Under the pieces are notes generated by a model that was not told the origin of the DNA, did no database searches, and worked only from the letters and a program-made list of their open reading frames with translations. A DNA stretch of 64,000 nt from Symbiodinium natans (Eukaryota > Sar > Dinophyceae > Suessiales > Symbiodiniaceae): positions 598,360 through 662,359 of the forward strand of contig CAJNDS010001491.1 of assembly GCA_905221605.1 (NCBI GenBank). Reading direction: 5' to 3'. Of this stretch, positions 41,105-49,909 are shown piece by piece. Made by a program: the position numbers and the translations under genes. Each line of letters opens with the position of its first letter. Position 1 is the first letter of the stretch.

Positions 41105-41974
41105 CTAATCAAAATCGGCAAGGTTTAGATAGTTGTCGTCAATTTTCTCGGTTGTTGTTATACCGTTTCTTCTTAGATACTCATCTTTTGGTAACCATGG
41201 ATACCTTATATCCATATACCTTTCCCATGAGTAGTCATCGTTGAAATCAATTCTTGAAAGACTCGCTTTAACCCAAGATGAGGTTTGGTTTGAATACAGT
41301 TGGCGTTCAACTTGATTTTGCTCTTCATTGTTAGCGATATAATCACAGATGTTTTTTAATATATCGCTTATTGGATTCATGTGTGAAGCAATATATTTTT
41401 CAATCCTTTGTTTTGTATCAACGTCTTTCTTAAATGTTTTATCGTATTCTGCAACTATCTGGTTACGAAGCTTGGTGTAAAACGATTTTATATCATCCTT
41501 ATCGCGCCATAAATTGTAGTAACATTTCTTGATTTCCTTGTGGATTTTTTCGTTGTAGAATTTTGTATCATTTTTTAATACCTTTGATTGAAGTTTTTTG
41601 TATGTTGGGAATGGGTTTAGGCTCACATAATAATACATTTGTTTGTTTCTTTTCTCCTTCTCACCCCCTCTGTATTCCTCAATACAAGGTTTATCTTCAA
41701 CTGCTTCAACGGCATTGTCAAATTTTTTCATGCTACAACCATAAACAGTACTTTTCAACTCTCTTAGCGTGGTGCATGTCTCGCACTCTTTGTAATTAAA
41801 TTTGCATATGTTTTTCACAATATTTTCAGACAATGGTAAGTGATATAGGTTCATATTTCGCGGTGTAAATTTGCATCTGGTGCACATACTTATTTTGTTG
41901 TTGATTATTTTCTTCATCTCAATAACATCCAAGAATTGATTAATGATTTCTTCCTGTTCTTGTTCACTGAACAT
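41105..41974 (-). CDS. Uncharacterised 289-aa protein with two CxxC pairs
   Basis: No family is recognised. The N-terminal third has two cysteine pairs (MCTRCKF near residue 32 and ECETCTTL near residue 80) that could bind one zinc ion. The rest is basic, lysine/asparagine-rich and mainly helical, and the C-terminus is acidic (LNLADFD). It is the leftmost gene of the AT-rich block, co-oriented with the integrase gene. Its upstream region carries the ACTTAAAGAAATA motif shared with the polymerase gene and the 104-aa gene, which suggests co-expression with replication genes. Confidence 0.8.
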   Translation of the reverse strand: MFSEQEQEEIINQFLDVIEMKKIINNKISMCTRCKFTPRNMNLYHLPLSENIVKNICKFNYKECETCTTLRELKSTVYGCSMKKFDNAVEAVEDKPCIEEYRGGEKEKRNKQMYYYVSLNPFPTYKKLQSKVLKNDTKFYNEKIHKEIKKCYYNLWRDKDDIKSFYTKLRNQIVAEYDKTFKKDVDTKQRIEKYIASHMNPISDILKNICDYIANNEEQNQVERQLYSNQTSSWVKASLSRIDFNDDYSWERYMDIRYPWLPKDEYLRRNGITTTEKIDDNYLNLADFD

Positions 41975-41998
41975 TTCTATTATAATACATTAAGTTGT

Positions 41999-42011
41999 TA
42001 TTTCTTTAAGT
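41999..42011 (-). promoter_or_regulatory. ACTTAAAGAAATA motif upstream of the 289-aa gene
   Basis: The minus strand reads ACTTAAAGAAATA 25 bp before the ATG at 41974. The same word precedes the genes starting at 43297 and 43447. It may be a promoter element of the early or replication class. Confidence 0.45.
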
Positions 42012-42019
42012 GTGTTTTC

Positions 42020-42940
42020 TTAAGAAACCTTTAACAACTCATGTCGCAAGTATGACCTATTCTCATCGTCCAAATGATAATATTTTTGTCCTAGTTTCTT
42101 CTCAATCTTAGTGACTTTATGGATTGTTTTATTCCAGTGTGATGTATGTTCTTTCTCGCTTATACCTTTCTTTCTCATTATCTTGACGTTGTCGCCTTCG
42201 TCTATCTCAGGGTATGTTCTGCTACGCTTAGCATGTATGCTTAACATCAGTTTTACTTTCAGTTCATGTTTTGGTAAACGTGCATCCTTTGGAGTCAGAT
42301 TATGGGATGAATGTATATCTTTATTATTATATGTCAACAGTATTTCAAAGTTATAGTCAGTCCATTGAATATTTTCTTTACCTTTTTTCTTATCTGCTTC
42401 AACACGCTTGAATAACTTATCTTTGTAGGTTTTAATGAAGCGTTCTGCAAACGCTGGATGTCCACGAGTCCTATGAATCTCAATTTTTTCCTTTTCCAAA
42501 TATTCTATAATTGTTTTGCTATACAAGCTCCCTTCTTCATCACTGTAAAACATTTTGGGCTTATCGCCCATTTTTTGTAGCCCTTCCATTATTCCCGCCA
42601 ACATATCAGGTGGCTCTTTGCTCTTAATAGGTATGACAGTAGCATATTTACTAAAAATATCTATTAAAACTAAACCTATTCTAAACTTTTGGTTTTCTAA
42701 GTCTTTAGTGCTAATAAAAAACAAATCCACCTGAAACTCAAAATACGGATGCGGTGCTACAAAACTATTTTGACCTCTCGGTTTCCTTTTCTCTTCAACG
42801 TTACTTTTAAAGAATTCCTCAACGTCAGCCATTGTAATCGTTTTATCTTTGACCTTTGCATCTTTCAACGTAATAGCCTTAGAACCGAACCCGCTTCTAT
42901 CAAAATAAATATCATTAATTATTTTTTGCTTCTCGCTCAT
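42020..42940 (-). CDS. rve-family (retroviral-type) integrase
   Basis: This 306-aa DDE integrase would insert the element and create the 5-bp target duplication. The catalytic triad is visible: D72 in FQVDLFFI, D134 in FYSDEEGS, and E166 in HPAFAERFIK, with a 31-residue D-E spacing. The C-terminal part (about 235-305) has the EGDNVKIMRKKG ... W-N-K form of an SH3-like integrase tail; no chromodomain is evident. The ATG lies 42 bp from the neighbouring 104-aa gene. It is intact and lies in the left module with the polymerase, as in other Polinton-like viruses. Confidence 0.95.
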   Translation of the reverse strand: MSEKQKIINDIYFDRSGFGSKAITLKDAKVKDKTITMADVEEFFKSNVEEKRKPRGQNSFVAPHPYFEFQVDLFFISTKDLENQKFRIGLVLIDIFSKYATVIPIKSKEPPDMLAGIMEGLQKMGDKPKMFYSDEEGSLYSKTIIEYLEKEKIEIHRTRGHPAFAERFIKTYKDKLFKRVEADKKKGKENIQWTDYNFEILLTYNNKDIHSSHNLTPKDARLPKHELKVKLMLSIHAKRSRTYPEIDEGDNVKIMRKKGISEKEHTSHWNKTIHKVTKIEKKLGQKYYHLDDENRSYLRHELLKVS

Positions 42941-42955
42941 ATAAATAAGTAAGAA

Positions 42956-42988
42956 AAATAATAATATTTTTTACAAAAATTATTATTT
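42956..42988 (-). terminator. Hairpin over gene end
   Basis: AAATAATAAT pairs perfectly with ATTATTATTT (42979-42988) and spans the stop codon of the 104-aa gene at 42983. Confidence 0.55.
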
Positions 42989-43297
42989 CTCTTCTTCTGG
43001 CTCTTCCTCAGGAATCACTGTTATCACCTTGCAGTTTTTCATGGTGTATTTAGCTCCTTTCTTTTTACTTCCCAATGCTTCTGCCTTCTGTTCTGGCGTC
43101 AACTTCACGACTGAAATATCTATACCATTTTCGGCTATGTATTTCTCCATCTTCTTCTTCTCCAGATACTTATCTCTTGAAGCCCTTTTCTTATCTAAAT
43201 ACTCTTTGTCTTCGCGTCGTTTATTATAATACAGCCTATTGTACAATGCCAGTTGTTCACGGATTTCCTCTATTGTCATATCTTCAGGTTTTGTCAT
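42983..43297 (-). CDS. Small highly charged protein
   Basis: The 104-aa product has an acidic start, then a long Lys/Arg/Glu/Tyr-rich helix (YYNKRREDKEYLDKKRASRD) and an acidic tail (PEEEPEEEK). It is probably a nucleic-acid-binding or coiled-coil protein, but no family is recognised. It diverges from the polymerase gene across 149 bp; both have an ACTTAAAGAA-type motif in that spacer. Confidence 0.72.
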   Translation of the reverse strand: MTKPEDMTIEEIREQLALYNRLYYNKRREDKEYLDKKRASRDKYLEKKKMEKYIAENGIDISVVKLTPEQKAEALGSKKKGAKYTMKNCKVITVIPEEEPEEEK

Positions 43298-43321
43298 TTC
43301 ACTATTAATTTATATAAATAA

Positions 43322-43334
43322 TATTTCTTTAAGT
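43322..43334 (-). promoter_or_regulatory. ACTTAAAGAAATA motif upstream of the 104-aa gene
   Basis: The minus strand reads ACTTAAAGAAATA followed by TTATTTATATAAATTAAT and the ATG. It is identical to the motif at 41999-42011. Confidence 0.45.
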
Positions 43335-43400
43335 ACTTTGTCTTAATATGATACCAATATTTGATATTGAAGCAGTATAACAAAAAGTCTTAGGAAAACC

Positions 43401-43414
43401 ACTTAAAGAATAAA
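43401..43414 (+). promoter_or_regulatory. ACTTAAAGAATAAA motif upstream of the polymerase gene
   Basis: The plus strand reads ACTTAAAGAATAAA about 33 bp before the polymerase ATG, followed by TA-rich sequence. It is one base off the other two copies. Confidence 0.42.
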
Positions 43415-43446
43415 TATTATTATAAAATTAATATATATTGTAATTT

Positions 43447-46400
43447 ATGACCAAAGCTATACAGAGAAATATCACTGCTTTAGAAGCAGTGTACGACAAT
43501 TACAAGAAACGCTTTAACAAAGCAACCAAGGAAAAAGTCAGAAACATCATAGACTTATATTCTGAACGCAAGATAGCCCAGTTTACGACAGCCGACAATT
43601 TAATAAGAAAATTTATCACAGCCAAGACACCAAAGGACAAAGAAAAGGCAGAAAAGGAATACAACAAGATTTATGACAAACATAAGGATAAACCCAGTCT
43701 AGGCGAAAGAATGGAGGAAACAAAGAAAGAAAACAAGAGAACTGGAAGAACCAACCCTAGAAAAAAACATGACTATTCAATGACAGTGGCGTTTTTTAGA
43801 TACAAAACGGACACCAGCACACAGAAAACAGCATTTTATGACAAAGCAGGTAAGCCCTTAGTACCATTGATTACAGTAGAAGCTATAAGGCAAACAGCAA
43901 GCGTAAACACCACATCATATGTTGAAAACCTTGTTGGTAGAAAAGTGTTTCGGGATTACGACAAGATGCTTTTCATAAAATTGCTATTGGACTTACGAAA
44001 AGACCCGTATATAATGGGATACCTCGGTTTTTTGGCAAGTTATGTAGATTGTATTAGAGTATATGAAGTTGATAGGGTAGATGGTGATACAGATTTTAAT
44101 CCAAAGCGCGAGAACCTTAGAGATGCCACTAATGTGAGCATGTATCATAATTATATTCAGACCCCTTTGAATCCAGAATACGAGACACTAAAGGAAGCCA
44201 TTAAGGTGGAGCACTATCAAGACAACATGTGTTGGATTAATACCCTAACGGATTATTACAAAAACACCCTTATGGGGGACAAGAAGAGAGAGAAGAACAA
44301 ACTAACCAGAGAAAGTATTTTAAAACTCATAAATAAAACAGAAGATGATTTTACAACCAACGGTGCTAGTCTTGACGATATGACTAAGGTGTTTGAACAT
44401 TTTAAGATTCAAGTTAGGGTATATGATGTTTTTAACAATCTGGTGTATCAGTACGACCCCGAGAAGCGAGACCATCACATACAAACACTGTATGCAATTA
44501 TCAAGAACAACCACATTTATACCGTGAATGACAATTTAAGTTCCTTGAAGCAAATGTTACCAAAGAATTCCAATTATGACATTTACGTGAAGGCTTCGTC
44601 GGATTACCATTTAAATGAGAAGTCCACACCAGTTGAGTGTAAAATGATAGCATCATTGGATGACATCAGAAAACACACAGAGGAAGACCAATATACCCTA
44701 ATATATGACGGCAATGATTTAACAAAGCTGTTTTATGAATCCAAACAGGCAGGTTATGAACCACAGGTGAAGTTTAGTGGGTGCATCGTGTCTGAGTTGA
44801 ATTTTCGTTTTTATATCAATAAGAGGCTCATCAAGTACAAGGTCAAGACGCAGAACCTTGTAACAAATTCCATTGATGGTTCTATCTGTGTCAGGACCGA
44901 GAATATTTATAATAGAATGTCTAAAGCAATGTACGATTTCAATAAAGCACTGTTTAACCCCTTGCATAAATCCTATTACAACGAGGTAGACATGCAAATC
45001 TTCAAGGAGTGCAAAACCGTAAACCCAGTAGGAGAAATAAATAGATATTATCAGAAATATTCTGTACAGCGCGAAGAGTTTGATAAATATTTTTTTACAA
45101 CAGAGTCCTGTGTAGAGATAGATGTCCGAAAGGCATTCACACACGCATTTAATCAGATGACCGAGATACCAGTGTTTACTCAATTTGATGTGTGGAAGCC
45201 TTACAAGAAGGAACATAAAATAGAATCATTTCACCCACTGACCTTATACTTAGTTAAGAGTAATGGTGAGGCAATGTTTTTCAACAAAACCTATTGTTTA
45301 GTATACGGGCAGTTTATAAAGCATTTACATAACAAATGCAAAATATTATATTATAAAGAGCCTTCTAGAGTTTATACTGTTGACTACAAGAAGATTGTCA
45401 ATAAACTGTGGGCTACCGAGATATCTGACAGAGCACCGGAGGACATTAGAACCAAAAAGTTAATTGCCAATGTAAACTTCGGTTTACTGGAAAAGAGTAC
45501 AAATATATCATCTAAAAGTTATACCTTCAATGGTTTAAGGGAGGCATTATATTATCAGAACCTTGTCGGAGGTAGAATAAACAAGTTATCTGTAGAAAAA
45601 CCAGAGTTAGTAGAAGATGATGAAGAAGAAGAGGCGTGGAAAACTGTGTATACAGAATTGGACGAGAAATACTACTGTCTGACTGTATCGGATAGAGCTA
45701 CCTTGAGAAACGGATTTATATACATAAAAGAGCTATTATTACAATATCATAATTTTAAAATGTACCAAGATTATCTAAAATTAGTGGAGAATAACGTGGA
45801 TGTCTGGAGTGTCAAAACAGATGCATTCGTAATCAGAAGAGAACACCTAAGGAGAGCAAAGAAGACACTAGACTTTAACGAAGAGATAGGTGGATGGAGA
45901 CACGAGAAGGGCAAACAACTCTTAGAACCAAGGGGTAAATTAGAACAGAAGCCCAATGAATTAACACCCATACCAGTATACAAAAATGAGACCAGACATG
46001 TAAAAGATGAGTGGGATACAGAGGCTATAGCAAAGGATATTATAAAACATAACCCTTTGATGATTAGAAGTAAATACGCTGGAGGCGGTAAGAGTCACAT
46101 CGCCAAATACTTCAGCAAATTAGGATACAATACTTTGTTTGTAGTGCCCCAAAATAGCTTATCTCAAAACATAGACGATGACGCGGTGACTACCAATAAG
46201 TTTTTTTCAGTACCTGTAGGGGATGGGGAGAAGTTACCAGAGTTTGACCACAGTGACTACGATGTAGTTGTTTTTGATGAGATTTTTATGAATGGCTTGC
46301 ACATGCTTAATAGAATTAGACAGTTTGTTAGTCAAAATCCTAATAAAATAATTATAGGAGCTGGTGATACAAAACAGTTACCACCCATAGAAGACTTAAC

Positions 46401-47349
46401 GAATACCAGAAAACCAGATGAATATGCCGATGAGTGTATAAATCAGATATTTAAATATAATATTTTGTTAACAGTTTGTAAGAGATTAGGCGCTAAAGAC
46501 GACCCTAAAGCAAATGAGAACAGACAAGTATTAAATAATATGTATGACGACATGTGGGTGCATAAGCTTCCACTTGATGACTTCGTAAGGAAATACTTTA
46601 AAACAACAGACGATGTAACACAATCGCATAATAATATAGCTTACACAAATATGAGGTGTCTGTATGTGTCTAACCTAATACGCAAGAACCTAGGTAAGAA
46701 AGATAAGTATGAAGTGGATGAGACACTGATATGTAGAGTATACAAGAAGTTCGGAAGTAAACGATTCAATGTTAACTATCGCTTTAGAATAGTTAGTTTA
46801 AATAATAATACAGTGATACTAGAAAATGTTAAGTCAAAGGAACAGTATACAACGGATATGTTAACATTAGATAAACATTTTAGATACGACTACTGCACTA
46901 CCTGCCATTCTGCACAAGGTGCTTCAATCAATGGTAAGATTATAATACACGAGTGGAATAAAAAGCACTTGGTGACTCGTGAGTGGATATGGTGTGCCTT
47001 GACAAGAAGCACCGACTTTAATGGTGTGTTATTTTACGAGAGTGATATAGAAAGAACAGAAATAACTGAAGAGAACCTGAACAGATACATAAACAACAAA
47101 ATCAGAAACTACAAACTGCAAGATGAAAGGGCAAACAGGAAAATAAATTCAAAAAAATATGTTACTCCAGAATGGTTTATTAAAAGAATCAACGGTAATT
47201 GTTGTAATTGTGGTTGTCGGTTTGAGTTTGAAGTTAAAAATGGATATCTAACTAATACCATAACAGCACAACGAAAAGACAACGAGTTTTCACACCACAT
47301 AGACAACTGTGAGGCTTGGTGTTTCTATTGTAACTGTAGCGCAAAATAA
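43447..47349 (+). CDS. Family-B DNA polymerase fused to SF1 helicase (1300 aa)
   Basis: This replicative protein has several parts. A possible thiol-protease-like domain (about 250-370) has NMCWINTL with C262 and NNHIYTV with H356. The polymerase core follows: motif A CVEIDVRKAF (D559), motif B KKLIANVNFG (670-679), motif C SVKTDAFVI (D792). Next is a superfamily-1 helicase: Walker A AGGGKS (879-883), Walker B VVVFDE (D944/E945), motif III GDTKQLPP (973-980), CHSAQG (1154-1158) and ALTRS. A C-terminal Cys/His cluster (from C1252, ending HHIDNCEAWCFYCNC) looks HNH- or zinc-ribbon-like. Motif C lacks the first Asp of the usual DTD, and no clear 3'-5' exonuclease motifs are seen. Family-B polymerases of Polintons are usually separate from helicases, so the fusion is notable. 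Confidence 0.92.
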   Translation: MTKAIQRNITALEAVYDNYKKRFNKATKEKVRNIIDLYSERKIAQFTTADNLIRKFITAKTPKDKEKAEKEYNKIYDKHKDKPSLGERMEETKKENKRTGRTNPRKKHDYSMTVAFFRYKTDTSTQKTAFYDKAGKPLVPLITVEAIRQTASVNTTSYVENLVGRKVFRDYDKMLFIKLLLDLRKDPYIMGYLGFLASYVDCIRVYEVDRVDGDTDFNPKRENLRDATNVSMYHNYIQTPLNPEYETLKEAIKVEHYQDNMCWINTLTDYYKNTLMGDKKREKNKLTRESILKLINKTEDDFTTNGASLDDMTKVFEHFKIQVRVYDVFNNLVYQYDPEKRDHHIQTLYAIIKNNHIYTVNDNLSSLKQMLPKNSNYDIYVKASSDYHLNEKSTPVECKMIASLDDIRKHTEEDQYTLIYDGNDLTKLFYESKQAGYEPQVKFSGCIVSELNFRFYINKRLIKYKVKTQNLVTNSIDGSICVRTENIYNRMSKAMYDFNKALFNPLHKSYYNEVDMQIFKECKTVNPVGEINRYYQKYSVQREEFDKYFFTTESCVEIDVRKAFTHAFNQMTEIPVFTQFDVWKPYKKEHKIESFHPLTLYLVKSNGEAMFFNKTYCLVYGQFIKHLHNKCKILYYKEPSRVYTVDYKKIVNKLWATEISDRAPEDIRTKKLIANVNFGLLEKSTNISSKSYTFNGLREALYYQNLVGGRINKLSVEKPELVEDDEEEEAWKTVYTELDEKYYCLTVSDRATLRNGFIYIKELLLQYHNFKMYQDYLKLVENNVDVWSVKTDAFVIRREHLRRAKKTLDFNEEIGGWRHEKGKQLLEPRGKLEQKPNELTPIPVYKNETRHVKDEWDTEAIAKDIIKHNPLMIRSKYAGGGKSHIAKYFSKLGYNTLFVVPQNSLSQNIDDDAVTTNKFFSVPVGDGEKLPEFDHSDYDVVVFDEIFMNGLHMLNRIRQFVSQNPNKIIIGAGDTKQLPPIEDLTNTRKPDEYADECINQIFKYNILLTVCKRLGAKDDPKANENRQVLNNMYDDMWVHKLPLDDFVRKYFKTTDDVTQSHNNIAYTNMRCLYVSNLIRKNLGKKDKYEVDETLICRVYKKFGSKRFNVNYRFRIVSLNNNTVILENVKSKEQYTTDMLTLDKHFRYDYCTTCHSAQGASINGKIIIHEWNKKHLVTREWIWCALTRSTDFNGVLFYESDIERTEITEENLNRYINNKIRNYKLQDERANRKINSKKYVTPEWFIKRINGNCCNCGCRFEFEVKNGYLTNTITAQRKDNEFSHHIDNCEAWCFYCNCSAK

Positions 47350-47380
47350 AAATTAATTAGTTAGTTTTTATTTTACGCTT
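47339..47380. terminator. Hairpin between convergent genes
   Basis: AGCGCAAAATAAAAA pairs (14 of 15) with TTTTTATTTTACGCT across a 12-nt loop. It overlaps the polymerase stop codon and reaches the end of the convergent DUF5754-type gene, so it can serve both strands. Confidence 0.65.
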
Positions 47381-47682
47381 TATTTACTCATTGTTATTCT
47401 TAACTTTGGAAACTCACGTTCAATTGCGTTTATTGCTTCCTTATAAGTAGGCTTCCTCCACAGAAGATGGTACGACCAGAACCCAGCCGTTTCATAATCC
47501 TTCCAATCTTGGTTACCGCTTCCATGTCTTGCTACATAACTTTGTCTTCGTTTGTTGTCAAGGTGGCCTTCTGTAAAATGGTCATAGCCTTTAGCACCAA
47601 ACGATACAGTTTTTCTATTGTCTATCCTTGCTTCAAATTTCTTATCTTTACTATTACTTCTTTTGATTACTATTTGCACCAT
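47380..47682 (-). CDS. DUF5754-type small viral protein
   Basis: The 100-aa product has the pattern of a family shared by nucleocytoplasmic large DNA viruses and Polinton-like viruses. A basic beta start (KKFEARIDNRKTVSFGAKGY) is followed by DHFTEGHLDNKRRQSYVARH and G-x-x-D-W, then AGFWSYHLLWRKPTYKEAIN. The function of the family is unknown. It ends the minus-strand virion cluster 47380-50779. Confidence 0.78.
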   Translation of the reverse strand: MVQIVIKRSNSKDKKFEARIDNRKTVSFGAKGYDHFTEGHLDNKRRQSYVARHGSGNQDWKDYETAGFWSYHLLWRKPTYKEAINAIEREFPKLRITMSK

Positions 47683-47698
47683 TATTATTACTTAGATG

Positions 47699-48925
47699 TT
47701 ATTTTGAATATATCCTTCTCCTGTACAAATCTTTTAACTCCGCGAGTAATTCCTTTGCTAATTCCTTGTCGCCTTCACTTAGTGCTTTAATTCTTCTGTT
47801 GTTTGTAGTCACGAATGTCTTGTAGGTACTTTTCGGAATTGTTTCTCTTTCGTTGGCTTCATCAAATATTTTCTTTAGTTGCACGACACCGATTTTACTT
47901 GGTGCTGGTAGTTTCAACTCTCCCGCCCCTTCTTTTAAATGTGGCTTCTTGACATCTCGCTTTGGTGATGTCGCTTCATCGTCTGCTTGTTGTGGTTGCA
48001 ATGGTGGTAAGGCTGGCATGCTAGAACTTGACGATGAACCACCTACTGTAACATTTGGTGTAGGCGGTGATGCTTTTGCTCTTGCCTTTTTCTCTGGTGA
48101 CTGTGCACGTGCAAAGGAACGCGCTGCGGTGCTTCGTCTCTGCACTGGTTCGTTTGGGTTATATGGCGGTAAAGCCTGTTGGGTAGCACCTACGTTTGGT
48201 TGGTGTGGTTGTAAATATTGCATGTTGGGTATAGGCGTTAATGATGAGTCTTGTTGCGGTGATACTCTTCGCATAATTGACCCTGCTAGTGCCTGTAACA
48301 TTTCCTGCGATAATCCTGCTACAGATGCCGTTGATAAATCCATACCTTGCATCATGTTACCTGCTGTGTTCCCTGCGACTCTTAATGCTCCGCTTCCTAG
48401 ACTTCTCAGAACTCCTTCGCCTTGTTGCTGTTCCTGCTGTATTTGTTGTTGATGTGCTTGTGCTATTTGTTCTTGGTTCGCTTGTCTGGCTTGTTCAACC
48501 GTAGCTATTGTGCTCACTGTTTGTGCATGGTGTTGTGCTCCTTCGTCTACCTCCATTGCTTCTAAGTCGTTACCAAATTCGTCTAAGAATGAAGTAGGCG
48601 TACCAATGTTAAACATTTCTACATCACGTCCACCTGCACCTGCACCGACATCCCACAAAGCCCTGTGTGTCATGTCATTATCTGACGCATATTGCCTCAT
48701 CATTCTGTCTCGTATTTCTCGCTCATTAATTCTGTTTTGTTCTGCACGAAGTTTGTCTATATGGTCTTTACCATCAAAATATGAACCTTTATTACTTGCC
48801 TTGTAAAAAACTGCATCACGATTTGGAAAGGGTTTCAATGCTTCCTCGTTGTCGTTTACTAGTTCTAAAATATCTTCGTATCTTGACCTTCTATGAAATT
48901 GGATTTGTGATTTATTACCTGCCAT
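47699..48925 (-). CDS. Uncharacterised 408-aa low-complexity protein
   Basis: No family is recognised. An ordered N-terminus (about 1-110, with YEDILELVNDNEEALKPFPN) is followed by Q-rich (QQQIQQEQQQ), G/A-rich, P-rich and S-rich disordered stretches. A K/E-rich helical C-terminus (about 350-408) ends KDLYRRRIYSK. Its place in the cluster between the coiled-coil gene and the DUF5754-type gene suggests a virion or assembly protein. This is inference from context only. Confidence 0.75.
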   Translation of the reverse strand: MAGNKSQIQFHRRSRYEDILELVNDNEEALKPFPNRDAVFYKASNKGSYFDGKDHIDKLRAEQNRINEREIRDRMMRQYASDNDMTHRALWDVGAGAGGRDVEMFNIGTPTSFLDEFGNDLEAMEVDEGAQHHAQTVSTIATVEQARQANQEQIAQAHQQQIQQEQQQGEGVLRSLGSGALRVAGNTAGNMMQGMDLSTASVAGLSQEMLQALAGSIMRRVSPQQDSSLTPIPNMQYLQPHQPNVGATQQALPPYNPNEPVQRRSTAARSFARAQSPEKKARAKASPPTPNVTVGGSSSSSSMPALPPLQPQQADDEATSPKRDVKKPHLKEGAGELKLPAPSKIGVVQLKKIFDEANERETIPKSTYKTFVTTNNRRIKALSEGDKELAKELLAELKDLYRRRIYSK

Positions 48926-48957
48926 ATGAATTTATATACTTATATAGAAAAAGTTAA

Positions 48958-49299
48958 TTAAAAAATTGATTCACTTAATGTTTCTAAAGTTTTGACCCTG
49001 TTCCGCATGTGAGCCAGTGACGTTTCTGGTATCCTTGGGTTGTGCATTTCTGATTTTAACCTGTCAATTTCAATTGTATAATTATCCTTCATTTGTCCCT
49101 CTAACAATCTTCGCTTCATAGCCAGATTAGCAACTCTGGCTTCGCGAGCGTCCATTTCTTTTTTTAGATTAAGTAAGTAATCAATATTAGGCTTGTGGAA
49201 GTTTAACTCAGATGCTTCATTAACAACTGGGTTGTCCAAGGATTTTCTCTTGTGTTGTTTCTTTTGTTGTCTGAACTTGTATCTGTTGTAAAGTACCAT
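48958..49299 (-). CDS. Small coiled-coil protein (113 aa)
   Basis: It has a basic N-terminus (RYKFRQQKKQHKRK) and a long heptad-rich helix (LLNLKKEMDAREARVANLAM, continuing to the end). No family is recognised. It is 13 bp from the next upstream gene, so the two are probably co-regulated. Confidence 0.72.
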   Translation of the reverse strand: MVLYNRYKFRQQKKQHKRKSLDNPVVNEASELNFHKPNIDYLLNLKKEMDAREARVANLAMKRRLLEGQMKDNYTIEIDRLKSEMHNPRIPETSLAHMRNRVKTLETLSESIF

Positions 49300-49312
49300 A
49301 TCTATATATTAT

Positions 49313-49876
49313 TTACCTAGATTTTTTGCTTTTTGGTTGAAACATTGCCTTTGACAACACGTTGGCTTTTTCTTGTCTTCTTTTCATTATTTCTTGGTTC
49401 ATAGTTCTCATTTGTAATTGAATGAGTTGCGCTTGGGTTAAATTGTCATAAGGATTCATATTTGGTGGCGGTGGTGGGGGCATTGACTTTGACACAGGCA
49501 GTGGTGCTTTAGCAACCCTACTAGGTGGTGCTTCATATTGTTCCACTTCTTCCGCATGTTGGGTCTTTATTGGTACAGCCTTTACTTTTGGTTTCACGTT
49601 GTTCTTTCTAACAGGCTTGGTTGTTATGTCGCTCGGTTTACCTTCACATTTCTCAGGGTGAGAATACCTTAGCGTCTTCATTGAAAGCGTCTTGTGACAG
49701 TCATCGCACTCTGTTTTTTGTTTTGCTACCTCTGTGATTTTCACTCTGGTAGGTTTTGGGGGTTCTGACTTGGTTTCCTCGTTTGGTTCAGGTGTTTGTT
49801 TATCTTCAGTGTTCTTAGACTCTTCCGGTTTAGGAGTTTCATCAACGGTTACCATATCATTGTTTTCTTCACTCAT
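49313..49876 (-). CDS. Zinc-motif protein with disordered flanks (187 aa)
   Basis: An acidic P/E/K-rich start is followed by a C-x2-C-x(15)-H-x3-C motif at about residues 57-79 (ECDDCHKTLSMKTLRYSHPE followed by KC). The LRYSHxxxC text recurs in small proteins of giant viruses and Polinton-like viruses. Then come a basic segment, a poly-proline run and a helical C-terminus ending KSKKSR. The likely role is nucleic-acid or virion scaffold binding; this is inferred. Confidence 0.75.
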   Translation of the reverse strand: MSEENNDMVTVDETPKPEESKNTEDKQTPEPNEETKSEPPKPTRVKITEVAKQKTECDDCHKTLSMKTLRYSHPEKCEGKPSDITTKPVRKNNVKPKVKAVPIKTQHAEEVEQYEAPPSRVAKAPLPVSKSMPPPPPPNMNPYDNLTQAQLIQLQMRTMNQEIMKRRQEKANVLSKAMFQPKSKKSR

Positions 49877-49909
49877 ATATATAATATTCTATATATTTTC
49901 CATTTAATT

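Noticed and set aside
44719-45216. 165-aa minus-strand ORF
   Set aside because: It lies wholly antisense to the polymerase domain and has no recognisable motif.
47853-48452. 199-aa plus-strand ORF rich in C, S and A
   Set aside because: It is a shadow of the minus-strand 408-aa gene, opposite its Q/P/S-rich disordered part.
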